NCBI GenBank assembly: GCA_035502995.1
Contig: DATJTW010000076.1
Span: forward strand, 20,033-84,032
Origin: CADEED01 sp035502995
GTDB taxonomy: Bacteria > Pseudomonadota > Gammaproteobacteria > Steroidobacterales > Steroidobacteraceae
Length of the DNA stretch: 64,000 nt
Direction of reading: 5' to 3'
Shown here: piece after piece, positions 27,416-35,936 of the stretch
How positions within the stretch are numbered: the stretch's first letter is position 1
Layout of the letters: each line of letters begins with the position of its first letter
Position numbers and translations under genes: made by a program
The notes under the pieces: generated by a model
Database searches by the model: none
Seen by the model: the letters and a program-made list of their open reading frames with translations, nothing else
What the model was told of the DNA's origin: nothing

Positions 27416-27886
27416 ATGGCGTCCGCCGCGCGATCGATCAAACATTCCACGTTCGTCATCGAACGCAAACTCGACTTCGATCCGGCCGTCGTCTATCGCG
27501 CCTGGACCGAGCCCGCCGTGAAGGCGCGCTGGTTCAACGGTCCGCCGGACAAGTGGACGGAGCAGGTGCGCGAGATGGACGTGCGCGTCGGCGGGCGCGA
27601 CCGGCTGGTGGGCAAGTTCGTGGACGGATCGGAGTCGCGGTTCGACAGCGTCTATCTCGAGGTCGTGCCCGACAAGCGGCTCGTGTATTCGTACGAGATG
27701 CACTGGCAGGGGAAGAAGATCTCGGTGTCGCTGGCCAGCATTGAGTTCCCCGCGTTCGGCCGCGGCACGCGGCTGGTGGTCACCGAGCAGCACGCGTTCC
27801 TCGACGGGTTCGAGGATGGCGGGAGTCGGGAGCGGGGGACGCAGACCTTGATGGACAACCTGGAGCGGGTGCTGCGCGGGGAGTAG
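27416..27886 (+). CDS. AHSA1/SRPBCC-fold protein
   Basis: 156 residues with the START/Bet v1-like fold of the Activator-of-Hsp90-ATPase-1 family in its short bacterial form. It has the N-terminal VIERKLDFDPAVVYRAWTEP, the KARWFNGP loop, MDVRVGGRDRL, and the C-terminal HAFLDGFEDGGSRERGTQTL helix region. These proteins bind hydrophobic ligands; the function of this branch is not known. A long inverted repeat begins 11 bp after the stop. Confidence 0.88.
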   Translation: MASAARSIKHSTFVIERKLDFDPAVVYRAWTEPAVKARWFNGPPDKWTEQVREMDVRVGGRDRLVGKFVDGSESRFDSVYLEVVPDKRLVYSYEMHWQGKKISVSLASIEFPAFGRGTRLVVTEQHAFLDGFEDGGSRERGTQTLMDNLERVLRGE

Positions 27887-27896
27887 TCGAGTAGTC

Positions 27897-27996
27897 GGTG
27901 CCGGGTGGGGGATATGGGGAGTTAGCGCGCCGGCAATCCTGCGACGGTGCGCGGCGGCGCAGGCGCGCTAACTCCCCATATCCCCCACCCGGCACC
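27897..27996. repeat. perfect 35-bp inverted repeat between convergent genes
   Basis: Bases 27897-27931 and 27962-27996 are exact reverse complements (35 bp, starting GGTGCCGGGTGGGGGATATG), separated by 30 nt. The spacer holds a further partial hairpin (CCTGCG with CGCAGG). It occupies nearly all of the gap between the AHSA1 gene and the convergent cytochrome gene, so it can serve as a bidirectional terminator. Exact identity over 35 bp is much longer than a normal terminator needs. Confidence 0.8.
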
Positions 27997-28006
27997 AACT
28001 CTTCGT

Positions 28007-29106
28007 TCAGGGGTACAGCGAACCCAGATACGCCACCACCGCCACCATATCCGGCAGCTCCAGCTTCTCCACCACCGCATCCATCGGCTTCGCCGCCTCG
28101 CTCGTGCGCAGCCCGTGCTTGAACGCCAGCAGCTGCCGCAGTAGATAGGTCGGCGACCGCCCCGCGAGTGGCGGCACGTTGTCCTGTCCCTTCAATTGCG
28201 CGCCGTGGCAGGACGCGCATTTCTGCGTCTTCTCGTCGCCCGTGGTCACGAAGCGTTTGCCACGCATCAGGCTGCCGGGTGGCACGTACGCGGTGTATTC
28301 GAGTCGGTCGTCGCGACGTTCGTGGCGGTCCAGCGCGTTCGTCACCTCGAGCAGCCGGCCCTCCAGGTCCTCGGTGCCGCCGACTTCCTCGTACACCCAG
28401 GCCGCCGGCTCCGCGCGCGGGATGCGCAGGCTCTCGATCACCCAGACGTGGCGCCGCAGCTTCTGCTGCGCAAAATACTTCGCGCTCTCGTCGATCTCCG
28501 CGTCCTTCATCGCCTTCGCGATCTTCGCCATCGTCTGGTTGGGCCCGTATTCGACCGGGCCCACCGGCTTGCGCGCGCCGCTGCGCCAGTCGCGCAGCTG
28601 CTCGGCGATGTACGCCTCCGGCAATCCCGCGAGCGGCGCGTTTTCGGGACGGCCCTGGCCCGTCGGCGTATGGCAGAACGCGCAGGCCATCACGTCCGGC
28701 TTGCGGCCCTTCGCGACGATGTCGGGCATCGGCCCGTGATCCTCGGGATGCCAGTCCGGCGGATTGAAGCGGTCGCCGATGCGCGCGGCCGTGAAGCTTT
28801 CCTTGCTGTGCGGAAGCGTCAGTGCTTCCTTGTCGTCGGGCGGCGGCGGGTTCTTCACCGGATGCAAAGAATTCGGATCGATCGGGAACAGCCAGTCGGG
28901 CACGGCGTCGCGGCCGGCGTGGTCGCGGCCGGCGTGGTTGCGGCCGGCGTGGTTGCGGCCGGTGCAGTCGTGGCGGGCGGAGTTGCAGCCGACGCGGGCC
29001 TGGCTGCCTTCGCGTCCGGCGACTCGGCCGCCGCGATTCCCAGCACCAGCGCCGCGCCCGCGAGCGCCGCCGCCAGCCCCCATCCCCCGTGTTTCCGGTT
29101 ACGCAT
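28007..29106 (-). CDS. di-heme c-type cytochrome with an apparent frameshift after the signal peptide
   Basis: The main frame (28007 up to about 28905) encodes a periplasmic cytochrome with two CxxCH heme sites, CAFCH and CASCH, and axial-ligand regions NAPLAGLPEAYI and NVPPLAGRSPTY. This is the pattern of a tandem cytochrome c4/c553-type protein. Its own upstream extension is Arg/Gly-rich nonsense. In another frame, ATG at 29106 starts a proper signal peptide (GGWGLAAALAGAALVLGIAAA) followed by an Ala/Pro/Thr linker (TTPAATTPAATTPAAT), then loses frame near 28890-28910. One missing base in the linker would join PAATP to VPDWLFPID. So this is either a real frameshift or a sequence error at a GC-rich tandem repeat. 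Confidence 0.75.
28910..28969. repeat. four 15-bp tandem repeats in the cytochrome linker
   Basis: Four units of GCGGCCGGCGTGGTC/T type (the last degenerate). Read on the minus strand in the signal-peptide frame they encode repeated PAATT. The unit is a multiple of three, so copy-number change alone would not cause the frame change seen next to it. Confidence 0.8.
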
Positions 29107-29141
29107 CGGCCGGCAGTCTGCCACGACGTGCACTCCGCCGC

Positions 29142-29720
29142 ATGCCGCCGCTCCGCCGCCGTTCCCTGCCCGTGGCCACGGTGCCGCTGGCGCGGTTCCT
29201 GGTCGGCAAGAAGCTCGTGCACGACACCGGCGCCGGGCTCCTGTCCGGCCGCATCGTCGAAACCGAGGCGTACCCGCCCGGCGATCCCACCGGCTACTTC
29301 CGCAACGGACTAACTACCGCCAACGCGCCGCTGTTCGCCGCGCGCGGCACCGCGTACGTGCGCCTGGTGTACGGCACCTGCTTCAACCTGAATCTCGCCG
29401 CCGAGGCGGAGGGCACCGGCGCCGGCGTGCTGATCCGCGCACTCGAGCCGCTCGACGGCATCGAACGCATGCGCGCGAACCGGCCCGGCGTGCGCGACCG
29501 CGATCTCGCGCGCGGACCGGGCCGGTTGTGCGTGGCGCTGGGAATCGGCCGCGCGTTGTCGGGCATCGACCTGACCGCCGGCGGCGCGCTGTGGATCGAG
29601 TCGATGCGCGGGCGCCCGGCGGACATCGTCGTCAGCACTCGGATCGGGCTGTCGCGCGACCAGCAGCGCCGGCTGCGCTTCGTCGAGCGCGGCAGCCTTT
29701 ATGCGAGCGTTCCGCCATAA
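29142..29720 (+). CDS. alkyl-adenine DNA glycosylase (AAG/MPG family)
   Basis: 192 residues from ATG at 29142. It contains GRIVETEAYPPGDPTGY with catalytic Glu40 (Glu125 in the human enzyme), FAARGTAYVRLVYGTCFNLN, GAGVLIRALEPLDGIERM and GPGRLCVALGIGRALSGID, the family order. It excises alkylated purines such as 3-methyladenine. The usual Ala-Ser-His-type loop after the catalytic Glu is replaced by PTGYFRNGL, so substrate range may differ from the human enzyme. It is divergent from the cytochrome. The stop overlaps the next gene start as TAATG. Confidence 0.87.
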   Translation: MPPLRRRSLPVATVPLARFLVGKKLVHDTGAGLLSGRIVETEAYPPGDPTGYFRNGLTTANAPLFAARGTAYVRLVYGTCFNLNLAAEAEGTGAGVLIRALEPLDGIERMRANRPGVRDRDLARGPGRLCVALGIGRALSGIDLTAGGALWIESMRGRPADIVVSTRIGLSRDQQRRLRFVERGSLYASVPP

Positions 29721-30478
29721 TGCGCGCCATGAAATCCGCCGCCCGAATGGTCATGCTGCCGGTCGTGCTGCTGGCCGCGCTCGTCACGCCCGTGTTCGCG
29801 GCCGATGCGCCGCTGACCGAAGACGTCTTCCGCCAGCGCCTCGGCTTCGGTGCGACCGTGCACATGGCGTATCGCGATCTCGCCTGCAACGCGGTGAAGT
29901 TCGACGGATTCACGGCCGGCATGAAGGAGCCGGGCGCGCACGCCGACGTCGATCGTTCGCCCGACGGCAAACAGATCACGATGACCGTGCGCAAGCGCGG
30001 CATGCCGGCGTGTCCCTCGCCCTATCCACCGATCACGGAGCTGCCGCCGTTCGATCTGCGGGATCTCGGCGGCAAACGCGTCACCTCGGCGGCGCTGCGC
30101 GGCAAACCCACGCTGATCAACTTCTTCTTCTCGACCTGCGTGCCGTGCATCCTCGAGGTGAAACCGCTGAACCAGTTCGCGGCGCAGCGGCCGCAGGTGA
30201 ACTTCCTCGCGGTCACGTTCGACGAGGCCGACGTCGCGCGTGCGTTCGTCGACCGCTTCGGCTTCCGCTGGCGCATCGTGCCGGACGCGCGCGATTTCAT
30301 CGACCGCGTGCGCGTCAAGAACTACCCCATGATGGCGCTGTTCGACGCGCAGGGCCGGCTGCTGGGCACGCGCCAGGGCGGCGCGCGCGACGAGCTCGAG
30401 GCCGCGAACGTGGGGCCGCAGCTGGCGTTGTGGATGGACGGGCTGCTGCGGCAGAACAAGGCCGCCGGCGCGAAATAG
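29720..30478 (+). CDS. periplasmic thioredoxin-fold protein (TlpA-like)
   Basis: 252 residues. Signal peptide at about 1-28 (MVMLPVVLLAALVTPVFA). The first part (30-105) is a separate small domain; it is followed by the thioredoxin-like domain beginning LPPFDLRDLGGKRV. The redox motif is Cys140-Val-Pro-Cys143 (FFFSTCVPCILEV). A cis-Pro loop is present (KNYPMMALFDAQGRL). It probably reduces or protects periplasmic cysteines, for example in cytochrome maturation; a c-type cytochrome is nearby. The start at 29720 overlaps the glycosylase stop (TAATG); ATG at 29729 (MKSAARM) is an equally good start. Confidence 0.85.
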   Translation: MRAMKSAARMVMLPVVLLAALVTPVFAADAPLTEDVFRQRLGFGATVHMAYRDLACNAVKFDGFTAGMKEPGAHADVDRSPDGKQITMTVRKRGMPACPSPYPPITELPPFDLRDLGGKRVTSAALRGKPTLINFFFSTCVPCILEVKPLNQFAAQRPQVNFLAVTFDEADVARAFVDRFGFRWRIVPDARDFIDRVRVKNYPMMALFDAQGRLLGTRQGGARDELEAANVGPQLALWMDGLLRQNKAAGAK

Positions 30479-30526
30479 CCCGGCCCGGTCAACGGTTCCC
30501 GTCCCGGTGCGTTGAGTATCGAGCCC

Positions 30527-31975
30527 ATGACTGCGACGCAAACAGACCTGGCGGCGGCCATCGCGGCCAACCGCTTCGGGCTCGGTGCCCGGCCCGGCGA
30601 TCTCGACGTCGTGGCGCGGGATCCGCGCGGCTGGCTGGCGCGACAGCTCGAGGGCGCGCCGCCGGTGTTGTCGGACGCCGCACTGCAGCCCTCCGCACGC
30701 ATCCTCGCGCAGGCGCTGGCGATGCGCGACCAGGTCATGGAGCAGCGTCGCGCCGCGAAGCAGGCCGACGAGGAACAGGCGAAGGTGGCCGCGGCGTTCA
30801 AGCTGCCGGCTATCTACCGGCCGGTGTACGTCGACGAGATGGTCGCGCGGTTCGCGCACGCGGTGCGCACGGACCGGCCCTTCCTCGAACGGCTGACGCA
30901 GTTCTGGACCAACCACTTCGCCGTGTCGATCGACAAGATCGCGGTGCTCGGCGTGGCCGGCGCGATGGAACGCGAGGCGATCCGTCCGCGCGTCACCGGG
31001 AATTTCGCCGACCTGCTGCTGGCGGTCGAGAAACATCCGGCGATGCTGCTGTATCTCGACAACCATGCATCGATCGGCCCGAATTCGCCGGTCGCGAAGC
31101 TCGCGGCGCGGCGCCGCAGCGGCAGCGGCAACCGCAAGCTCGACATCAACGAAAACCTGGCGCGCGAGATCCTCGAGCTGCACACGCTCGGCGTCGGCAG
31201 CGGTTACACCCAGGCGGACGTGACCACGTTCGCGCAGGCGATCAGCGGCTGGTCGATCGGCGGGCAGGATGTCGGCCGGCGGCTGGTGCGGCTCGGCGTC
31301 GAGACCGGCACGCCGGGCGAGTTCCTGTTCCGCGAGCCGTTCCACGAACCCGGCGCGAAGCGGCTGCTCGGCAAGTCTTACGGCGACGGCGGATCGAAGC
31401 AGGGCGAGAGCATCCTGCGCGATCTCGCCGTGGACCCGCGCACCGCGCGGCACGTGTCGACGAAGCTCGCGCGGCATTTCGTCGCCGACGATCCGCCGGC
31501 GGCGGTGGTAGACAGGCTCACCGCGGCCTGGCTCGAGTCCCGCGGCCATCTGCCCGCGGTGTACGCGGCGCTGCTCGATTCACCGGAGAGCTGGGCGCGG
31601 CCGCTGGCGAAGTTCAAGACGCCGTCCGACTACGTATTGTCGGCGTACCGCGCGCTGGGGATCCCGGTGCGCGATGGCCGCCGCGCGCTGCTGCCGTTCG
31701 AGACGCTGGGCCAGCGCAACCTGATGCCAGGATCGCCGGCCGGCTGGCCGGACACCAGCGCTGACTGGGATGGATCGTCGGCGCTGTTGAAGCGCATCGC
31801 GTGGGCCGACGGCGTCGCGCAGCGGCTGGGCGACGCGCGCAATGCACGCGAGCTCGCGCCCCAACTACTCGGCGCCTCGCTGAGCGGCGAGACCGCGACC
31901 GCGATCGCGCGCGCGGAGAGCGGCGCGCAGGCGATGACGTTGCTGCTCGCGTCGCCGGAATTCATGCGTCGTTAG
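30527..31975 (+). CDS. DUF1800 protein
   Basis: 482 residues of the DUF1800 family. It has AANRFGLGARPGDL at the start, FWTNHFAVSIDK, EREAIRPRVTGNFADLL, PAMLLYLDNHASIGPNS, NENLAREILELHTLGV and GYTQADVTTFAQAISGW. These segments are all family-typical. No clear signal peptide is visible. The adjacent DUF1501 gene (starts 9 bp later) is the constant partner of this family across bacteria; the pair is generally thought to be exported as a complex via the partner's Tat signal. Biochemical role unknown. Confidence 0.9.
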   Translation: MTATQTDLAAAIAANRFGLGARPGDLDVVARDPRGWLARQLEGAPPVLSDAALQPSARILAQALAMRDQVMEQRRAAKQADEEQAKVAAAFKLPAIYRPVYVDEMVARFAHAVRTDRPFLERLTQFWTNHFAVSIDKIAVLGVAGAMEREAIRPRVTGNFADLLLAVEKHPAMLLYLDNHASIGPNSPVAKLAARRRSGSGNRKLDINENLAREILELHTLGVGSGYTQADVTTFAQAISGWSIGGQDVGRRLVRLGVETGTPGEFLFREPFHEPGAKRLLGKSYGDGGSKQGESILRDLAVDPRTARHVSTKLARHFVADDPPAAVVDRLTAAWLESRGHLPAVYAALLDSPESWARPLAKFKTPSDYVLSAYRALGIPVRDGRRALLPFETLGQRNLMPGSPAGWPDTSADWDGSSALLKRIAWADGVAQRLGDARNARELAPQLLGASLSGETATAIARAESGAQAMTLLLASPEFMRR

Positions 31976-31984
31976 GAGAGGACC

Positions 31985-33247
31985 ATGCGCCAGACCCGAC
32001 GATCCTTTCTCCAGACCGCGGCCTTTGCCGGCGCGAGCTCGCTGGTGTCCGCGCGGTTCGCCATGGCCAACGCGCCGACGGATTCGCGCTTCGTGTTCGT
32101 GTTGCTGCGTGGCGCGCTGGATGGTTTGTCCGCGGTGCCGCCGGTCGGTGATCCGGACTACGCGGCGCTGCGCGGACAGATCGCGCTGGCGAGGTCGGGC
32201 GATGAGGCGGTGTTGCCGTTGCCGGGCGGCGCGAACGGCGGGTTGTTCGGCCTGCATCCGGCGCTGACGTTCCTGCATTCGTGTTTCAACGCGAAGGAGC
32301 TGGCGGTGCTGCACGCGGTGGCGACGCCATACCGCGAACGTTCGCACTTCGATGCGCAGAACGTGCTGGAGAGCGGCGTCGTGCGGCCGCAGGGCTCGGC
32401 GAGCGGCTGGATGAACCGCGCGTTGTTCGCGCTCGGCGGCGCGTCGCGCGAGGCCGGCGTCGCGCTGGGCGCGAACGTGCCGCTCGCGATGCGCGGGCCG
32501 GCCGAGGTCGCGTCCTGGTCGCCGACGAAGATCGCGGCGCTGGACGAGGCGACGTTGCAACGCGTGACGGATCTGTACGCACGCGATCCCTTGCTCTCGC
32601 AGCGGCTCGCGGATGCGCTGGAGAGCGATGCGATCGCGACCGAGGCCCAGGCCGCCGCGAACGCCGACGCCGAGCCGGGCCAGTCGATGACGCCGATGGT
32701 CGAGAGCGACGCGCAGGCGAAGCGCAACTACAACTCGCGGTATGCCGAGACGGCGCGCGCCGCGGCCGGGTTTCTCAAGCGCGACGACGGCCCGCGCGTC
32801 GCGATGTTCGATACGACCGGGTGGGATACGCATGCGAACGAGGGCGGCGCGAAGGGCCAGCTGGCCTTGCGGCTGCGGGCGCTGGATGGCGGGTTGCAGG
32901 TGCTGAAGGAGTCGCTGGGGCCGGCGGTGTGGCGCAAGACCGTCGTGCTGGTCGCGACCGAGTTCGGCCGCACCGCCGCGATCAACGGCACGCGCGGCAC
33001 CGATCACGGCACGGGCGCGGCGGCGTTCCTGTTAGGCGGCGCGGTGGCCGGTGGCCGCGTGATCGCCGACTGGCCGGGGTTGTCGCGGTCGAGCCTGCTC
33101 GAGGGCCGGGATCTGCGCCCGACGCGCGATCTGCGCAGCGTCATGAAGGGCGTGCTGCACGATCACCTCGGCGTGTCCACGTCGGCGCTCGAAGCTCGAG
33201 TCTTCCCCGACAGTGCGGCCGCGACTCCGCTGCGCGACCTCGTCTGA
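31985..33247 (+). CDS. DUF1501 protein with a Tat signal peptide
   Basis: 420 residues. Twin-arginine signal RQTRRSFLQTAAFAGASSL (TRRSFLQ motif) is followed by an alkaline-phosphatase-like DUF1501 fold: FVFVLLRGALDGLSAVPP, FGLHPALTFLHSCF, ERSHFDAQNVLESG, TGWDTHANEGG and TEFGRTAAINGTRGTDHG. His/Asp-rich motifs suggest a metal site. Partner of the preceding DUF1800 protein; AGGAGAGG just upstream gives a strong ribosome site. Confidence 0.92.
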   Translation: MRQTRRSFLQTAAFAGASSLVSARFAMANAPTDSRFVFVLLRGALDGLSAVPPVGDPDYAALRGQIALARSGDEAVLPLPGGANGGLFGLHPALTFLHSCFNAKELAVLHAVATPYRERSHFDAQNVLESGVVRPQGSASGWMNRALFALGGASREAGVALGANVPLAMRGPAEVASWSPTKIAALDEATLQRVTDLYARDPLLSQRLADALESDAIATEAQAAANADAEPGQSMTPMVESDAQAKRNYNSRYAETARAAAGFLKRDDGPRVAMFDTTGWDTHANEGGAKGQLALRLRALDGGLQVLKESLGPAVWRKTVVLVATEFGRTAAINGTRGTDHGTGAAAFLLGGAVAGGRVIADWPGLSRSSLLEGRDLRPTRDLRSVMKGVLHDHLGVSTSALEARVFPDSAAATPLRDLV

Positions 33248-33252
33248 CGAGA

Positions 33253-34479
33253 TCAGGCAGGCACGGCCCTCTGCAAGGGCGCCTCGCGGATCGGAAGATT
33301 GATCAACGCCGCCGCCGTCGCCAACGCCGCATCGGCGTACCACATCCAGTGGAAGTCCCCGAACCTGGCCATCGCCAGACCGCCCAGTGACGCGCCGAGG
33401 AACCCGCCGATCTGGTGCGTCAGCGTCGCCAGGCCGAACAGTGTCGCCAGGTACCGCACGCCAAACAACTTGCCGATCAACCCCGCCGTCGGGGGCACGG
33501 TCGCCAGCCACGTGAAGCCCAGCACCACCGCGAACGTATAGAACGTCGCCGGCGTCTTCGGCGCGGCCAGGTAGATGAGCACCGCGATCGCGCGGCTCAG
33601 GTACATCGCGAACAACAACCACTTCATCCGCATCACGCCGCCGGCCCAGCCCGCGGTCAAACTACCGGCCACGTTCGCGAGGCCGATGATCGCGATCGAG
33701 CTCGCCGCCACGGACGCGGGCAACGCGCACAGGTTCACCTCGCCGGGCAGGTGCGTCACGAGGAACGAGATGTGGAAGCCGCAGGTGAAGAACCCCGCGT
33801 GCAGGCACCAGTAACTCTTGTCGCGCAGCGCGATCGACAGCTGCTGCCGCAGCGTCATGGGTGCCGGCGCATTCGTCGCGGGTGCGGTCGCGGGGTTCGA
33901 GGCGCCGCGGATCAGCAGCCGCGCCAGCGGGATCGTCGCCAGCGCGGCGAGGGTCATCGACCGCATCGCGCCGGCCCAGCCCAGCGTCGCGATCAACGCC
34001 TGGTTCAGCGGCGCGAACAGGAACTGGCCGAAGCTGCCGCCGGCATTGGTGAAGCCGGCGGCGAACGATCGTTTGGCCGCCGGCACGCGCTGCGACACGA
34101 CGCCGATCAGCACGCCGAAGCTGCCGGCGCCCGCGCCGGCCGCCATCAGCACGCCGAGCGTGACCACCAACCCGAGCTCGTTCGTCGAGAACGGCGCCAG
34201 CAACGTGCCCGCCATCATCATCAAGGCGCCGATCAACAGCACGCGGTGCGCACCGTGCCGGTCCGCGAGCGCGCCGAACACCGGCTGCGCGACGCCCCAC
34301 ATCAACTGGCCGATCGCCAGCGCGAAGCTCATCGACGCGTAACCGACGTGCGTCGTGTCGATGATCGGTCCGACGAACAATCCGAGCGACTGCCGCATGC
34401 CCATCGTGATCATCAGGATCGCGGCGGCCGTGCACATGACCAGGATGTGCCGCCGCTCGAACTTCACCGCGTCGTTCAT
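33253..34479 (-). CDS. major facilitator superfamily transporter
   Basis: 408 residues with about 12 membrane helices and MFS motif A between helices 2 and 3 (GALADRHGAHRVLL). The N-terminal helix GMRQSLGLFVGPII resembles OFA- or monocarboxylate-type carriers. The central loop (residues about 200-220) is Ala/Pro-rich. Its ATG overlaps the LysR regulator stop as ATGA, so the regulator and transporter are one unit and the transporter is probably downstream of that regulator. Substrate not readable. Confidence 0.88.
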   Translation of the reverse strand: MNDAVKFERRHILVMCTAAAILMITMGMRQSLGLFVGPIIDTTHVGYASMSFALAIGQLMWGVAQPVFGALADRHGAHRVLLIGALMMMAGTLLAPFSTNELGLVVTLGVLMAAGAGAGSFGVLIGVVSQRVPAAKRSFAAGFTNAGGSFGQFLFAPLNQALIATLGWAGAMRSMTLAALATIPLARLLIRGASNPATAPATNAPAPMTLRQQLSIALRDKSYWCLHAGFFTCGFHISFLVTHLPGEVNLCALPASVAASSIAIIGLANVAGSLTAGWAGGVMRMKWLLFAMYLSRAIAVLIYLAAPKTPATFYTFAVVLGFTWLATVPPTAGLIGKLFGVRYLATLFGLATLTHQIGGFLGASLGGLAMARFGDFHWMWYADAALATAAALINLPIREAPLQRAVPA

Positions 34480-35354
34480 GCGCCCTCACCGAAGATGGAC
34501 ACCAGATGATCCGCGACGATGCGCACGCGCGCCAGCCGCGCGACGTCGGGCCGCATCAGCAGCCACAACTCCCGCGACGGCGGCGCGACGTCGAACTCGA
34601 CGCGCTCGAGGCCGCCGAGCGACCGCGCCAGCAAACCCGGCAGCAGCGCGACGCCCGCGCCACCGCGCGCGGCCGCCGCCTGCGCGGACTGGCTGTTCGC
34701 GCGCAGCGCGACGTGGCGGCCGGTGAGGAATTTCCGCGCCCACGTCGCCTCGGGCACGTGCTCGCTGGCGTCGTCGAAGGTGATGAACGCGGGCGGCTCC
34801 GCGCAATCGATGCGTTGCTTGTACTCGGGCGCGGCATAGAACCCGTAGTCGAGCGTCGCGACTCGGCGCGCGACCAGTTCGCCGGCCGCGGGTCGTGCCA
34901 GCCGCAGCGCGATCTCGGCTTCGCGGCGCGCCAGGCTGAGATTGCGCGATGTCGCGACGACTTCGATCTCGAGCCCCGGATGCCGCTGCGTCAGCGCGCC
35001 GAGCCGCTCGGCGAGGAAGCCGTCCGCGAACACGCGCGCGATGGTGACGCGCACCTGACCGCTGACGCTGCCGCTGTCGTCGCGCGCGGCGTGCAGCGCG
35101 CTGGCCGCGAGTTCCATCTGCGCCGCTTCGCCGAGCGCCGCGGCGCCGGCCGCATTCAGCCGGAAGCCCTCGCGCTGGCGCGCGAACAGCGGCTGTCCGA
35201 GCGTGGACTCGAGATTCGCGAGGCGCCGCGCGACGGTGGCGTGCGTCACCTTGAGGTTCCGCGCGGTGGACGCGAGCGTGCCGTGCCGGGCCAGCGCGGC
35301 GAAGAAGCGCACGTCTTCCCAGTCGAGCGCGGCTGTGCGTTTTTGAACGGCCAT
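34476..35354 (-). CDS. LysR-family transcriptional regulator
   Basis: 292 residues. An N-terminal winged helix-turn-helix (DWEDVRFFAALARHGTLA, then LKVTHATVARRLANLES) is followed by a periplasmic-binding-protein-like effector domain from about residue 95 (SVSGQVRVTIARVFADGFL). The effector pocket holds TFDDASEHVPEATW. It is translationally coupled to the MFS gene and divergent from the isochorismatase pseudogene; the 107-bp gap contains TTTGACGAATTCCGTCGG, a partial palindrome suitable for a LysR site. Confidence 0.9.
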   Translation of the reverse strand: MAVQKRTAALDWEDVRFFAALARHGTLASTARNLKVTHATVARRLANLESTLGQPLFARQREGFRLNAAGAAALGEAAQMELAASALHAARDDSGSVSGQVRVTIARVFADGFLAERLGALTQRHPGLEIEVVATSRNLSLARREAEIALRLARPAAGELVARRVATLDYGFYAAPEYKQRIDCAEPPAFITFDDASEHVPEATWARKFLTGRHVALRANSQSAQAAAARGGAGVALLPGLLARSLGGLERVEFDVAPPSRELWLLMRPDVARLARVRIVADHLVSIFGEGA

Positions 35355-35460
35355 CGTGAACCTTTGACGAATTCCGTCGGTGACGAGTGGCGCCTAGTGT
35401 GTGCCCGGGCCGCGCTGGCTTTCATTCAGCCTTTCTATCCCGTCATTAAGAGGACCTGCC

Positions 35461-35872
35461 ATGTCACCCGCGAAGATTCCCCGAACACTGTCCGCCATCG
35501 CGGGTCTGTCGACCCGGCCGAGCCGCGCCGAGGATTCCGTGCTGTTGTTGATCGACGGCCAGCTCGAATACACGATCGGCCGACTGCCGCTGGCCGGCAT
35601 CGACGCCGCGGTGGAAGAGGGCGCGCGGTTGCTCGCGTACGCGCGCGACCGGGGAATCCCGGTGATTCACGCGATCCACCACGCGCGTCGCGGCGCACCC
35701 GTGTTCGATTCCTCGCGACCTGCCGCACCCGCTCGGTGCAGACTTCGTGCCCGCCGCCGCGGTACATGCGGCGACACTGGCGGCGTTGTCCGACCGCTTT
35801 TCCGTGGTGGTTCAGGACACTGTCGCCTTGTCGGGGAGTGACGTAATCCCGACTCCGGGTCACGCCATGTGA
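35461..35872 (+). pseudogene. decayed isochorismatase-family hydrolase
   Basis: Good ribosome site (AGAGGA) and start. The N-terminal half is a normal isochorismatase fold: DSVLLLIDGQLEYTIG with the catalytic Asp, LAYARDRGIPVIHAIHH, APVFDSS. At about 35715-35720 the frame is lost. In the +1 frame the extreme C-terminal part continues (RDLPHPLGADFVPAAAVHAA, LAALSDRFSVVVQDT) to TGA at 35872. The central segment with the catalytic Lys and Cys (normally about 85-90 codons) is absent. So an internal deletion not divisible by three has joined both ends; the product cannot be active. It is divergent from the LysR/MFS unit, whose former partner it may be. Confidence 0.75.
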
Positions 35873-35888
35873 AGGTTCCATTGCTCCT

Positions 35889-35914
35889 GAAATAATTGCC
35901 TTGACAACTATTTC
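35889..35914. promoter_or_regulatory. candidate MarR operator
   Basis: GAAATAATTG-CCTTGA-CAACTATTTC: 10-bp arms with a 6-bp centre and one mismatch, 22 bp before the MarR gene start. It matches the TTG(N6)CAA-type sites used by MarR repressors. The TTGACA in the centre may double as a -35 box. Confidence 0.6.
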
Positions 35915-35936
35915 ACCGGCATGGAAAGTGCGCGCC

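Noticed and set aside
28910..28969. CRISPR-like array
   Set aside because: Four abutting 15-bp units without spacers inside a coding linker; a simple tandem repeat.
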